From Prolixibacteraceae bacterium (GTDB lineage Bacteria; Bacteroidota; Bacteroidia; Bacteroidales; Prolixibacteraceae), in NCBI GenBank assembly GCA_018648265.1, contig JABGRN010000002.1:1-64000 (forward strand): a stretch of 64,000 nucleotides of DNA, given 5' to 3'. Of this stretch, positions 1 through 8,503 are shown in pieces. Numbering within the stretch: position 1 is the first letter of the stretch; each line of letters begins with the position of its first letter. The notes under the pieces are model-generated. The model was given only the letters and a program-made list of their open reading frames with translations, was not told where the DNA came from and searched no databases. The translations under genes and the position numbers were made by a program.

Positions 1-140
1 AGAGAGAACAAGGTAGTAATTCTTATTTATCTATCCTATTTTAGTAAACAGCCGAACCTATTAACCTTAATGCAATAATTTCTGAAACAATTGATATAGT
101 ACAAAACCTTGCTGTTGAAAAAAATATAACCATCAAATTC

Positions 141-1094
141 ATGGAGTCCGGTGTCAATGCCCTTTATGTAATGGCCGACAACCAAAAGTTAAAACAAATC
201 CTTATCAATATAGTTAATAACGCTATAAAATATAATCGCGAAAATGGTGCTATTACCATTGAATGTACCAGATCTCAGGTTTCAGATCTCAAACTAAACC
301 CAAACCAAACACGATCCGGGACCCAAAACTCCTTACCCGGAACTCCGGATTTTGAACCTAGAACTTCGAACCCGGAACCCGAAACTCCGGACCTTGAACC
401 CGGAACTCCGAACTCGGACCCCGGAGCTAATATCCGTATTCATATAAAAGATACCGGTAATGGTATTTCCCCCGAAGGGCTCCAAAAGCTTTTTTCTCCG
501 TTCCAGCGGATTGGAGCTGAGATTACCGAAATTGAAGGAACCGGGCTTGGTTTAACAGTGGCAAAAAAATTAATAGAAGCAATGAAAGGAGAAATTGGAG
601 TAGCGAGTCAATTAGAGGTAGGAAGCACATTCTGGATAGAATTGCCGCAAAGTAAAGGCCGTTTGGATAAAAATATAAAATTAGATGAACAAATAATATC
701 AGATAAAACACTGGGAAGTGGTAAGATGCTTTATATTGAAGATAATATTTCTAATCTGGAATTGGTTCAACAAATAATTGAAGACCACCGACCTTTAATC
801 AATATGATTTCGGATATGTATGGAAAAAATGCGGTTAAAATGGCATGCGATTATCAACCAGGTTTAATACTTCTTGATTTAAATCTACCTGATATTCATG
901 GCAGTGAAGTTCTAAAGTTGTTACAAGCAAATGAAAAGACAAAATCTATTCCGGTTGTTGTGTTAAGTGCCGATGCAATGACAAAACAAATTAAGTCTCT
1001 TTTAACATCCGGTGCCAGAGATTATTTAACCAAACCACTTGATATAGTAGAGTTTTTGAAAGTAGCCGATAAGTTTTTGGGTAAAAAGAAATAA
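141..1094 (+). CDS. Hybrid sensor histidine kinase, C-terminal part (HATPase plus receiver); 5' end broken
   Basis: The product has a GHKL ATPase domain (N-box Asn26-Asn27, G1 box Asp104-Gly108, GTGLGL at 133-138) and a receiver domain from about residue 195 with phospho-acceptor Asp246 in LLDLNLPD and a TKP lysine motif near 297. It would autophosphorylate and relay to its own receiver. Family members carry a sensor and a His-containing DHp domain in front; here the reading frame can be extended back only to base 48 (a typical EPINL-type linker precedes the ATPase), where TAG and TAA at 42-47 stop it. The ATG at 141 is therefore just the first Met of a remnant, and the gene is probably a pseudogene or frameshifted near base 45. 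A Pro/Glu/Thr-rich insertion (residues 44-97) splits two strands of the ATPase domain. The stop codon overlaps the first base of a 126-bp repeat. Confidence 0.75.
   Translation: MESGVNALYVMADNQKLKQILINIVNNAIKYNRENGAITIECTRSQVSDLKLNPNQTRSGTQNSLPGTPDFEPRTSNPEPETPDLEPGTPNSDPGANIRIHIKDTGNGISPEGLQKLFSPFQRIGAEITEIEGTGLGLTVAKKLIEAMKGEIGVASQLEVGSTFWIELPQSKGRLDKNIKLDEQIISDKTLGSGKMLYIEDNISNLELVQQIIEDHRPLINMISDMYGKNAVKMACDYQPGLILLDLNLPDIHGSEVLKLLQANEKTKSIPVVVLSADAMTKQIKSLLTSGARDYLTKPLDIVEFLKVADKFLGKKK
271..428 (+). repeat. In-frame GC-rich degenerate repeat inside the kinase ATPase domain
   Basis: The stretch repeats variants of CCCGGAACTCCGGA and AACTCCGGACCTTGAA, preceded by two copies of CAGATCTCA. 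It stays in frame and encodes PGTP/EPET-type low-complexity sequence. GC content is visibly higher than in the flanks. It lies between a beta strand (GAITIEC) and the strand leading to the G1 box (IRIHIKDTG), so it is probably a surface loop expansion. Confidence 0.7.
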
Positions 1095-1219
1095 TACCAA
1101 TTGTTCTTCAAAATGCCACGTAGCAAATTTTGAAGTTACAATGGTTAATGCCGATAATACAACAAAGAAGCAGACTGAACAAAGTGAAAGTTTGCGACAT
1201 TTTGTTGTCAAATCGGTAT
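1094..1219. repeat. 126-bp MITE-like repeat, copy A
   Basis: It begins ATACCAATT and ends AATCGGTAT, so the ends are near-perfect inverted repeats. It aligns without gaps to 35103-35228 (about 99 of 126 bases by hand count), in the same orientation, including shared TGGTTAATGCCGATA and GCGACATTT blocks. No ORF is conserved between the copies. It follows the kinase remnant immediately. Confidence 0.75.
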
Positions 1220-1248
1220 AAGTGCGAGGTAAAATTTAGGATTAGCAG

Positions 1249-1344
1249 TTCACCGGATGACTTTCAATGTTAGCAGTTCACCGGGTGACTTTCCGTCACC
1301 CGGTGAATTACTTTTGCAGCGACTATTTTTATTCATCCGGTGAA
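1249..1344. repeat. Nested double palindrome (REP/BIME-like)
   Basis: The inner hairpin has a 13-bp perfect stem, TTCACCGGGTGAC (1277-1289) with GTCACCCGGTGAA (1295-1307), and loop TTTCC. An outer 12-bp stem pairs TTCACCGGATGA (1249-1260) with TCATCCGGTGAA (1333-1344). The halves are also direct repeats: TTAGCAGTTCACCGG occurs twice on the left, and GGTGAATT.CTTTTGCA followed by ACTATTTTTATT twice on the right. It lies just past the 3' end of the sulfatase gene and could end its transcript, although no T-run follows. Confidence 0.8.
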
Positions 1345-1370
1345 TTTCTTTTGCAACAACTATTTTTATT

Positions 1371-2894
1371 TCAATTTACTGATATTTCCATTCGCGCTTT
1401 TTTTCGGGCTTGTTCAAAACTCTTTCTTAATTCAATTAGAATATTCTGTTTGTCGGTAGTTTGCACAAGATTAAAATGCTCTTCCGGATCATTTTTATGA
1501 TCATATAATTCCTCATTCCCAGTGTCGATTTCTTCTCCCCAGCGGGTGTATCTCCAGCGATCAGTTCTAATAGTTGCCCCTTTTCCACCGGTAATTGTAT
1601 ATGCCACAGTTTTTTTAAGGCTCGAATTTTTACCACTTATCAGACCCGCCAGACTATTGCCCTGAAGTATTTTTGGTTGTTTTTCCGAAAGTCCACTAAG
1701 TTCCGCTAAAGTTGGATAAAGATCAATCAGTTCAGTTATGGATTTATCTGAAGTTCCATTGTTTGATTTATTATTTGGATCGGAAATGATCATCGGGACT
1801 CTAACACTACCTTCCCACAAACTTACTTTCGACCAGCAGTCGTGTTCGCCCAAATTATAGCCATGATCGGAAATAAAAATTACAATTGTTTCTTCCCTTA
1901 TTTTCAGGCGATCGAGTGCATCCAACAATCTTCCCACTTGCTGATCCATAAACCGGACACTTGCCATATAAGCGCTTATTGTTTGACGTTTTTGAAGTTC
2001 GTCCATTTTCTGGGTTTTGCTATTCTGGCGGCGCAAAGCCTGCTCCGGAACATTGTCGTTAACAACTACAGGGGGAAGTTGAACTTCATCCTCCGGGTAA
2101 GGTTCGAAACAATTTTCGGGTGCAATAAGTGGTACGTGAGGCCTAACAAAACCTACAGCAAGAAAAAACGGGGCATCATTTTTTAATTTTTGTTTGTTTC
2201 TACCATTTTCAGGGATTTTACCTGCGCGGTTTTCCAAAATTGCAATAGCCTGGTTTGCAGCAAGATAATCTGCTTGTGTATCCTCAAGGTCGTTAGGTAA
2301 AATCATCCGCGAAAAATTAGAGCCATAATGTAAATTCCCAGGCGACAACAATTCCAGTTTCCCCTGGCTAAGCGTTTCGGGCGCTAAAACATTATAAGCA
2401 TAATCCCATGAATCAGGTTCGTCCCCGCCGGGGGCACCACGTTCAATTCCTCCGGGAACACCCATGTGATAAATTTTAGAAACTCTTGCGGTATAATATC
2501 CCTGTTCGCGAAAAAAACCCGCCATCGAAGGATGTTTCGCAAGTGAAGGTGTTTCCACACGGTAACTACCCGGTTTATCATTATTATTCATAACCCCGTT
2601 GGTTTCAGAATACAATCCACTCATAAATGAGGCTCTTGATGGACCGCAAAGTGGATATTGACAATAAGTCCGGGTAAACCTTACACCTTCATCTGCCAAA
2701 CGATCAAGGTGTGGGGTGTGTTTATTTATCTCCATGTAAGGTCCAATTCGGGTGTTCAAGTCATCCGAAATAATAAGCAGGATGTTTGGTTTCTGAACGT
2801 TTTTCACATCAGACTGGGCAATAGTTTTTTGTGATAAACTAAAAACCACAACAAACAAAAACAACAATACTTTTTTAATTAATAATTTACTCAT
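1371..2894 (-). CDS. Secreted sulfatase, iduronate-2-sulfatase-like (S1 family)
   Basis: This 507-residue type I sulfatase would hydrolyse sulfate esters on sugars in the periplasm. A signal peptide (residues 1-26, ending TIAQ) precedes a metal-binding ISDD motif at 42-45. The formylglycine motif is C83-G-P-S-R87, with YCQYPLCGPSRAS as in iduronate-2-sulfatase-like proteins; ISDHGYNLGEH further on supplies the second metal and active-site residues. Length is normal for the family. It lies 22 bp downstream of a second sulfatase on the same strand, so the two are probably co-transcribed. The exact sulfate position cannot be read from sequence. Activation needs a formylglycine-generating enzyme or anSME elsewhere; none is obvious in the window. 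Confidence 0.9.
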   Translation of the reverse strand: MSKLLIKKVLLFLFVVVFSLSQKTIAQSDVKNVQKPNILLIISDDLNTRIGPYMEINKHTPHLDRLADEGVRFTRTYCQYPLCGPSRASFMSGLYSETNGVMNNNDKPGSYRVETPSLAKHPSMAGFFREQGYYTARVSKIYHMGVPGGIERGAPGGDEPDSWDYAYNVLAPETLSQGKLELLSPGNLHYGSNFSRMILPNDLEDTQADYLAANQAIAILENRAGKIPENGRNKQKLKNDAPFFLAVGFVRPHVPLIAPENCFEPYPEDEVQLPPVVVNDNVPEQALRRQNSKTQKMDELQKRQTISAYMASVRFMDQQVGRLLDALDRLKIREETIVIFISDHGYNLGEHDCWSKVSLWEGSVRVPMIISDPNNKSNNGTSDKSITELIDLYPTLAELSGLSEKQPKILQGNSLAGLISGKNSSLKKTVAYTITGGKGATIRTDRWRYTRWGEEIDTGNEELYDHKNDPEEHFNLVQTTDKQNILIELRKSFEQARKKARMEISVN

Positions 2895-2916
2895 GATTTT
2901 TTACTTTTTAATAAAT

Positions 2917-4410
2917 TCAACGTATTTGGGCAGAAATGTTTTTCCACCCATCCCCTTTGTCCAATAATTTACTTAAATCTTTAATAATCGCTTCCGATGC
3001 AGGTATGTTCGAAATATTTACATTTTCACCCGGATCGGATTTATGATCGAATAAATCGCGGGCCAAAATTTCTCCTGAGCTATCTTTTATCCATTCGGTA
3101 TAACGGTACCTGTTGGTTTGAACTGAATATCCCATTATTAGTTTTTCGGGATTTGTGCGGTTAAGTGGCCAAATACTAATTGCTCCCTCTTTCCACTCCT
3201 TTTCAAGGTTTTTAACAAGAGGCTCAAAACTTGTTCCCTGCAAATGTGCGGGTAATTCTAACCCGGCCAAATCGCAAAGTGTCGGATAAATATCGACAAA
3301 TTCAACCAAAGCTTCGGTTTTTGCCCCCTTCGATTTTTGCCCCGGAACTTTCAATATAAGTGGAACATGATTGTCTAACTCAAACTGGGTGTGCTTGCAC
3401 CACATTCCATGTTCGCCTAATTTCCAACCATGGTCGCCCCATAAAATAACAATGGTATTTTCGTCCAAGCCATTTTCTTTAAGTCCGTCAAGTAATCGTC
3501 CAATTTGTGCATCGATGTATGAAACACTTGCATAATAACCGTGTTTAAGATTTCTACTTAACGTATCTGAAAACGCTTCTTGTCCTTTTGGAATACCGGC
3601 ATAGTTTCTTAATTCGCCAAAATTATATTGAAAAAATTGGCTCACATTTTCGGGTAAATATTTGTTATCCGCCATATCAATTTCATCGGCATCATACAAA
3701 TCCCAATATTTTTTAGGAGCATTAAATGGCAAGTGTGGCTTTTTGTATCCAACGGCCATAAAAAATGGCTCGTCCCCGCTTGTAAAATCGGCGAATTTTT
3801 CAATTGCCAGGTCAGTCATTAATCCATCGTGATAAGCATTGTCCGGCACATCGGGCGACTCAAAGGCAGGGCCTCTCCCACCCCCTGGTTCATTTCTATG
3901 TTCGCGATAATAAGAATCGTATTCATCAACAATTTCCAGAGCTTTTTCCGACAAATATCCCCTACCCGTTTCTTCCGTTTTTGGTGTCGAAAAATTTTCG
4001 CCAAACTGTACCTTTCGATCAATACCGTGGTGATAAATTTTTCCTGAGGCCCATATTTTATAACCATTGTTTTCGAAATGCTGATTAATAGTCAACACAT
4101 CCGGGGCCAATTCATTTAACGCAGCACAATTATAAATATTTAATGTGTCGGGGCGCAATCCGCTCATTATACTTGCCCTCGATGCCATACAAATTGACTG
4201 TTGACAATAAGTTCGGTTGAAAACCAAACCTTCGCCGGCCAGTTTATCGATATTCGGGCTTTTAATGATTTTGTTACCATAACACCCCAATTCAGGTCGA
4301 AGGTCGTCAACGGCAATGAACAGCACATTGGGTTTTTGAGTTTGTTTTTCGCAACTTGATAATATAAATGTACACGCGACTATCCAAACTACAGCAATTG
4401 ATTTTAACAT
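2917..4410 (-). CDS. Lipoprotein sulfatase, iduronate-2-sulfatase-like (S1 family)
   Basis: The 497-residue product carries a lipoprotein signal (FILSSC, Cys20) and so is probably membrane-anchored. The metal site AVDD (33-36) and the formylglycine motif C74-M-A-S-R78 (CxASR variant) are intact, and LWGDHGWKLGEH matches the second active-site segment of S1 sulfatases. It is clearly related to its downstream neighbour but divergent, so the pair is not a recent duplication and may act on different sulfate positions. It belongs to the polysaccharide-degradation locus; the substrate is inferred only from neighbours. Confidence 0.9.
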   Translation of the reverse strand: MLKSIAVVWIVACTFILSSCEKQTQKPNVLFIAVDDLRPELGCYGNKIIKSPNIDKLAGEGLVFNRTYCQQSICMASRASIMSGLRPDTLNIYNCAALNELAPDVLTINQHFENNGYKIWASGKIYHHGIDRKVQFGENFSTPKTEETGRGYLSEKALEIVDEYDSYYREHRNEPGGGRGPAFESPDVPDNAYHDGLMTDLAIEKFADFTSGDEPFFMAVGYKKPHLPFNAPKKYWDLYDADEIDMADNKYLPENVSQFFQYNFGELRNYAGIPKGQEAFSDTLSRNLKHGYYASVSYIDAQIGRLLDGLKENGLDENTIVILWGDHGWKLGEHGMWCKHTQFELDNHVPLILKVPGQKSKGAKTEALVEFVDIYPTLCDLAGLELPAHLQGTSFEPLVKNLEKEWKEGAISIWPLNRTNPEKLIMGYSVQTNRYRYTEWIKDSSGEILARDLFDHKSDPGENVNISNIPASEAIIKDLSKLLDKGDGWKNISAQIR

Positions 4411-4503
4411 ATCTTTTTAGTTGAATGATTTTTACAATTATCAGGATATTAAATTAGAATTTCAATCCACCGTGTATTTTAATAAATCAATTTTGAACAA
4501 AAA

Positions 4504-5781
4504 CTAAGGCCTTATATAATTACCACGATATGGCCTGGCTAATAACTTAGCTGCCTCTTTATTATCTATGATGGTTTTATTTTCAGAGCTCCATTCAACC
4601 CTGCTATTACTATAATACGAAACCATTGCCAATTGTACAGATGCAGTTGACTGAAACGCATCTTTAATAGGGCAGCTCAACAAATTTTTGTCCCTTGTTT
4701 TTACTGAATTCAAAAAATTAGCTACATGATTTTCTTGCATTTCAGGACTCGGAACCATCATTTCTTTCTGTTGTTGATTTTTCCCGGCCGGCATCAAAAT
4801 CAATTTATTATCCGATGCAAAAAGAGTTGCTTTTTCACCATAAAAGAAAACACCATTGTTGAATTGTGTATTCAAATCCCCGGTCCCCCAAAGTCGGTGT
4901 TGCCAAATAACAGGACAACCTTCAAAATTCAAGCTTGCATTTAAAGTGTCGGGAGTTGTTATTTTCCCTTTTAAAATATTTAGGCTTCCATTGGTTTCAA
5001 ACGAAGTGGGCATATTAAAACCCATAATATTTCTGATGATGTCGATATGATGAATTCCCCAATCAACAAGATGACCGTTTCCATATTCTTTTTCCAATCG
5101 CCAGGCTTTATGCCCAATTATTGGACGGTATTTTAATTTGGGTGCCGGCCCGCACCACTCTTCCCAATCGAGAGATACCGGAGGACTTTGAATAGTATAA
5201 TCGACAAGAACCGGATTATAATGAATTTGAGCCCCAATCTGATGAACTTTACCAATATCTCCTTTATCAATAATATTTTTAGCTTCTTTAAAAGCTTCAC
5301 TTTGCCGGCGTTGAAAACCAATTTGTACAATATTACCCGCTTTTTGGGCTGCTTTTACCATCGCTTTTCCCTCTTCAACATCATAAGCCAGAGGTTTTTC
5401 ACAATAAATATCCAATCCTTTTTTGCAAGCTGCAATAAATTGTAATGCATGCCAATGCGGCGGTGTCCCAATAAACAGGACTTCAAGTCCTTTTATCTCC
5501 AATAATTCACGATAATCCTTAAATTCTTTTGGGCGCTTACCTTGCATTTTTTCAAGTTCGTCGGCACTGCTTTTTAAATGTTCCGAATCAATGTCGCAAA
5601 CTGCAATAACTTCTACCCCTCCTACTTTTAATGCTGCGGTTGTAATTACCATTCCATACCAACCACACCCAACCAATCCGATTTTAAGCTTTTTATTTTG
5701 CGCATAAGATGGAAATGGCAATCCGGTTAACACTCCTACCGATCCAATTGTTGTATTTTGGATAAAATTTCGTCTGTTCAT
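4504..5781 (-). CDS. Exported Gfo/Idh/MocA-family oxidoreductase
   Basis: A 425-residue NAD(P)-dependent sugar oxidoreductase-like protein. It starts with a Tat-like signal (RRNFIQ, hydrophobic stretch to about 27). The Rossmann fold shows GLVGCGWYG (35-43) and the family motif EKPLAYD (128-134), whose lysine usually takes part in catalysis, followed by the C-terminal beta-sheet domain. Exported members occur widely in Bacteroidota and Planctomycetota polysaccharide loci, and some (GH109) are glycosidases using a redox mechanism, so a hydrolytic role is possible. It sits 93 bp upstream of the sulfatase pair on the same strand, and its start faces a divergent gene across a 415-bp gap. Confidence 0.88.
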   Translation of the reverse strand: MNRRNFIQNTTIGSVGVLTGLPFPSYAQNKKLKIGLVGCGWYGMVITTAALKVGGVEVIAVCDIDSEHLKSSADELEKMQGKRPKEFKDYRELLEIKGLEVLFIGTPPHWHALQFIAACKKGLDIYCEKPLAYDVEEGKAMVKAAQKAGNIVQIGFQRRQSEAFKEAKNIIDKGDIGKVHQIGAQIHYNPVLVDYTIQSPPVSLDWEEWCGPAPKLKYRPIIGHKAWRLEKEYGNGHLVDWGIHHIDIIRNIMGFNMPTSFETNGSLNILKGKITTPDTLNASLNFEGCPVIWQHRLWGTGDLNTQFNNGVFFYGEKATLFASDNKLILMPAGKNQQQKEMMVPSPEMQENHVANFLNSVKTRDKNLLSCPIKDAFQSTASVQLAMVSYYSNSRVEWSSENKTIIDNKEAAKLLARPYRGNYIRP

Positions 5782-5833
5782 AATATCAGGTTTAGTTTTG
5801 AATTATAAACTTACTAAAAAATTAGGTTCTTTA

Positions 5834-5850
5834 TTAAGGGTATCTCTAAA
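5834..5850 (+). repeat. Third copy of the TTAAGGGCATCTCTAAA end sequence
   Basis: TTAAGGGTATCTCTAAA matches 16 of 17 bases of the terminal repeat of the element at 7696-8503, in the same orientation as that element's left end. The rest of the 5782-6196 gap holds a promoter and an inverted repeat GATGGCAT (6085-6092) with ATGCCATC (6116-6123), a possible operator; nothing else was recognised. Confidence 0.55.
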
Positions 5851-6149
5851 TTCCTTTTCATACGATATTAAAAAATCTTTGTTCTTTTTCCTATCCAGCG
5901 ATTTTTCCTGTATATATAGTTATTGAATTACATATCCACACCAACCATTTCCTCGATAAGAGGATAATTTCGAAAACCATTTACAGAAAATTAATTGTTT
6001 CAATTGTTTAATAAATTGTGTGTTCGGGACGAATTGCCAGACTGTTTTCAAATTAGGACATTTTTTTTGTCGGGAAACTTTAAAGATGGCATACCTTGAA
6101 GGAAACTCGATCTAAATGCCATCTGAATAATTTTTTCTTTTGAATTTAA

Positions 6150-6157
6150 TATATTTG
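6150..6157 (+). promoter_or_regulatory. Bacteroidota -7 box for the sialate O-acetylesterase-like gene
   Basis: TATATTTG fits the TAnnTTTG -7 consensus and lies 39 bp before the ATG at 6197. A TTG codon at 6140 that would lengthen the protein lies upstream of this box, so the ATG at 6197 is the better start. No clear -33 TTG is seen at the ideal spacing. Confidence 0.5.
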
Positions 6158-6196
6158 TACAAAATGAATGAAATTCAAATTCTAATCCACAAAATC

Positions 6197-7603
6197 ATGA
6201 AACGAAATTTAACCGCTTTTTTGACAATCACCTTTTTTCTTATTTTATCACAAATAAATGCTGAAGTAAAATTACCTGCTATTTTTGGCGACAATATGGT
6301 ATTGCAGCAGCAGTCAGACGCGGCAATTTGGGGAACTTCGGCGGCCAATAAAACTGTAAAAGTTACAACTTCGTGGGACAAAAAAAGTTATTCAACAAAA
6401 GCCGATTCTGAAGGAAACTGGAAATTGAAAGTAAAAACACCATCGGCTGGCGGACCTTTTTCAATCACCATTTCTGATGGTAAAACCTTAAAATTGAGCA
6501 ATGTTTTAATTGGCGAAGTTTGGGTTTGCTCGGGCCAGTCGAACATGCAAATGATAATGAATGGTTACCACAATCAACCTGTGCTGGGTTCAAACGAAGC
6601 TATTGCAACATCTACGAATAATTCCATCAGACTAATTACTATTGAGAGGGAAAAGAATTTGGAAGCCCAGCAAGATTTTTCCGGTGAATGGTTGGAATGC
6701 ATTCCTGAAAATGTTGCAAATTTTAGCGCCACTGCTTATTTTTTTGGCAAGTTGGTTCAAAAAGCCTTGGGAGTTCCGGTTGGGTTAATATCTTCAAGTT
6801 GGGGCGGAACGCGCATCGAACCCTGGATGAGTGAGAGTGGAATTAAAAAATTTGATTGGGTAAATTTACCGGATAAAAATATGGAAGGCGTTTTTACACA
6901 ACAAACACCAACAGTACTTTTTAATGCCATGATTTCTCCGATGGTTGGATATGCAATTAAAGGAGGATTGTGGTATCAGGGTGAATCGAACAGAAACGAA
7001 CCCCAACGATACGAAAAACTCATGCCTGGATTAATTGAAAACTGGCGCGCTGAATGGGAAATTGGTGATTTCGCATTTTATTTTTGTCAGATTGCACCGT
7101 ACGATTATGGCACAAATGGAATGAATTCGGCTTTTCTGCGTGAAGCCCAATTTAACGCTTCCACGGCAATACCAAATATTGGAATGGCTTGTTTAATGGA
7201 TGTGGGCGAAAAAAACAACATTCACCCGGCCGATAAAAAAGCCGCTGGCGAAAGATTGGCTTATTTAGCCCTGGCAAAAACTTACGGGCAAAAAGGTTTT
7301 GAATATTCAGGCCCCGTTTTAAAAGAAATAAAAATTGAAGGAAGTGTTGTTAAACTTACTTTCGACCATGCAAAAAACGGATTGACTACATTCGGAAAGG
7401 AACTCGTGAATTTTAAAATTGCTGGCGAAAACAAACGGTTTGTTCCGGCATCGGCTACTATTACGCGCGAAGGGATTTCCCTTGTTTCTCCGTTAGTAAC
7501 TAGTCCGGTTGCCGTTCGCTACGCTTTTGAAGATTTTGTTGTTGGTGAACTTTTTAATAACGAAGGACTTCCAGCTTCGTCGTTTCGGACGGATGATTGG
7601 TAA
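6197..7603 (+). CDS. Sialate O-acetylesterase-like SGNH esterase (SASA domain)
   Basis: The product (468 residues from this start) begins with a signal peptide, MKRNLTAFLT onward, cleaved near INA|EVKLP. EVKLPAIFGDNMVLQQ is the standard N-terminus of the family. The nucleophile serine is in CSGQSNMQ (about residue 115) and the middle block is GGLWYQGESN. DVGEKNNIHPADK supplies the Asp/His end of the catalytic set. It probably removes acetyl esters from polysaccharide or glycan. It is the only plus-strand gene between 1.4 and 34 kb and lies between copies of a mobile-element end (5834, 7696), so it may have been inserted. A terminator follows. Confidence 0.9.
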   Translation: MKRNLTAFLTITFFLILSQINAEVKLPAIFGDNMVLQQQSDAAIWGTSAANKTVKVTTSWDKKSYSTKADSEGNWKLKVKTPSAGGPFSITISDGKTLKLSNVLIGEVWVCSGQSNMQMIMNGYHNQPVLGSNEAIATSTNNSIRLITIEREKNLEAQQDFSGEWLECIPENVANFSATAYFFGKLVQKALGVPVGLISSSWGGTRIEPWMSESGIKKFDWVNLPDKNMEGVFTQQTPTVLFNAMISPMVGYAIKGGLWYQGESNRNEPQRYEKLMPGLIENWRAEWEIGDFAFYFCQIAPYDYGTNGMNSAFLREAQFNASTAIPNIGMACLMDVGEKNNIHPADKKAAGERLAYLALAKTYGQKGFEYSGPVLKEIKIEGSVVKLTFDHAKNGLTTFGKELVNFKIAGENKRFVPASATITREGISLVSPLVTSPVAVRYAFEDFVVGELFNNEGLPASSFRTDDW

Positions 7604-7650
7604 ATAAAATAAATTACTTAATATTTCGGTTTTAGGTTGAATAAAAAATT

Positions 7651-7685
7651 ACCTGTTTCATTAATAATTGAATCAGGTTTTTTTT
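7651..7685 (+). terminator. Rho-independent terminator of the esterase gene
   Basis: ACCTGTTTCA pairs with TTGAATCAGGT across a short loop with one mismatch, followed directly by a run of eight or more T. It lies 48 bp after the stop codon. Confidence 0.75.
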
Positions 7686-7695
7686 AAATTCGACT

Positions 7696-8503
7696 TTAAG
7701 GGCATCTCTAAAAACGGGTCAGTTCAAGATTCGGGTTGGTTTTATTTATAGATAACAAATTAGCAACTCTAAATGTAGGAACAGTTCAGAAAATTGTGAA
7801 ACCCCCTCTAGCTCCCCCGAAGGGTGAGGACAAGAACAAACACGTATCACTTACTTATATGAAAGTAACTTTTAGCCCATTACGTAACTTCGGAACATTG
7901 GCCTCATAAAAAATAATTGCCGGAGTGTAGCGAAACCCTTAGTAAATGGGATAGTTGAGAGCTGTGCTCGAAAATCCTCCCATTTACTTGGGTTTTGCAA
8001 ATGGAGGTAATTGTTTTTTATGCAGCCTTGGGTTTTTTGTTTACTTTTTGGGCTAAACCAAAAAGTAAAATCCGCCCGATAGGGCAGAATAACATTGCTC
8101 AAAAAAATATAAGTATAGATGTCATTTCAAAATAAAACAGCACGCCCATGAAACACCTGCTTGTCTGTTATACGGCCACCTCATTGTCTAATGCCTCAAA
8201 ATTGAGACAATATAATTATTCTACCAACCCAAATATTAAACTGAGCACTAAAAACTCCTTCGCATCAGAATTTTCAGAGTTTTTCAAGACAATTCAAATT
8301 TTTGAAACACTATCGGGATAATGTAATAAAATTTGAAGCAGGATATGGAAAACTCTGAAAACCCTTCGGGAACGAAGATAATAAACAATCTGACTGCGTT
8401 ATAATTTTTTGAAATAGCTACGGCTATTCTAAAAAATTATGCCTTGCATATTATTCATTATCTTCATTTTTTGAAAGAAATGAGTTTTTAGAGATGCCCT
8501 TAA
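7696..8503. mobile_element. Non-autonomous 808-bp element with 20-bp perfect terminal inverted repeats
   Basis: The left end TTAAGGGCATCTCTAAAAAC (7696-7715) is exactly reverse-complementary to 8484-8503. The interior has no convincing gene and is built from palindromes: AGTAAATGGGA (7941-7951) with its complement at 7978-7988, a perfect 12-bp pair TTTACTTTTTGG (8040-8051) with 8058-8069, and a 92-nt imperfect hairpin at 8374-8465. The right end overlaps the stop codon of the SMP-30 gene, so the element's TAA terminates that gene. A 76-codon minus-strand ORF (7872-8102) resembles fragments I recall as spurious hypothetical proteins in Bacteroidota genomes and is treated as part of the repeat. 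Confidence 0.65.
8374..8465. repeat. 92-nt imperfect hairpin within the element
   Basis: GAAGATAAT at the left pairs with ATTATCTTC at the right, and ATAATTTTTTGAAATAGC pairs with GCTATTCTAAAAAATTAT around a TACG tetraloop, with a few mismatches between. Transcribed, it would form one long stem-loop. Confidence 0.7.

Noticed and set aside
3804..4088. Opposite-strand ORFs within the sulfatase, lyase and TPR genes
   Set aside because: They are antisense shadows of strong coding regions, without signals, domains or ribosome sites.
1371..4410. The two sulfatases as a recent tandem duplication
   Set aside because: They differ in export signal, in the CxPSR versus CxASR motif and over most of their length.
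6140..6196. N-terminal extension of the esterase-like gene from TTG
   Set aside because: The extension covers the TATATTTG promoter box and would place extra residues before a good signal peptide.
7872..8102. 76-codon minus-strand ORF as a protein gene
   Set aside because: It lies wholly within the palindromic element, has no ribosome site and no domain; the hairpins explain the sequence better.
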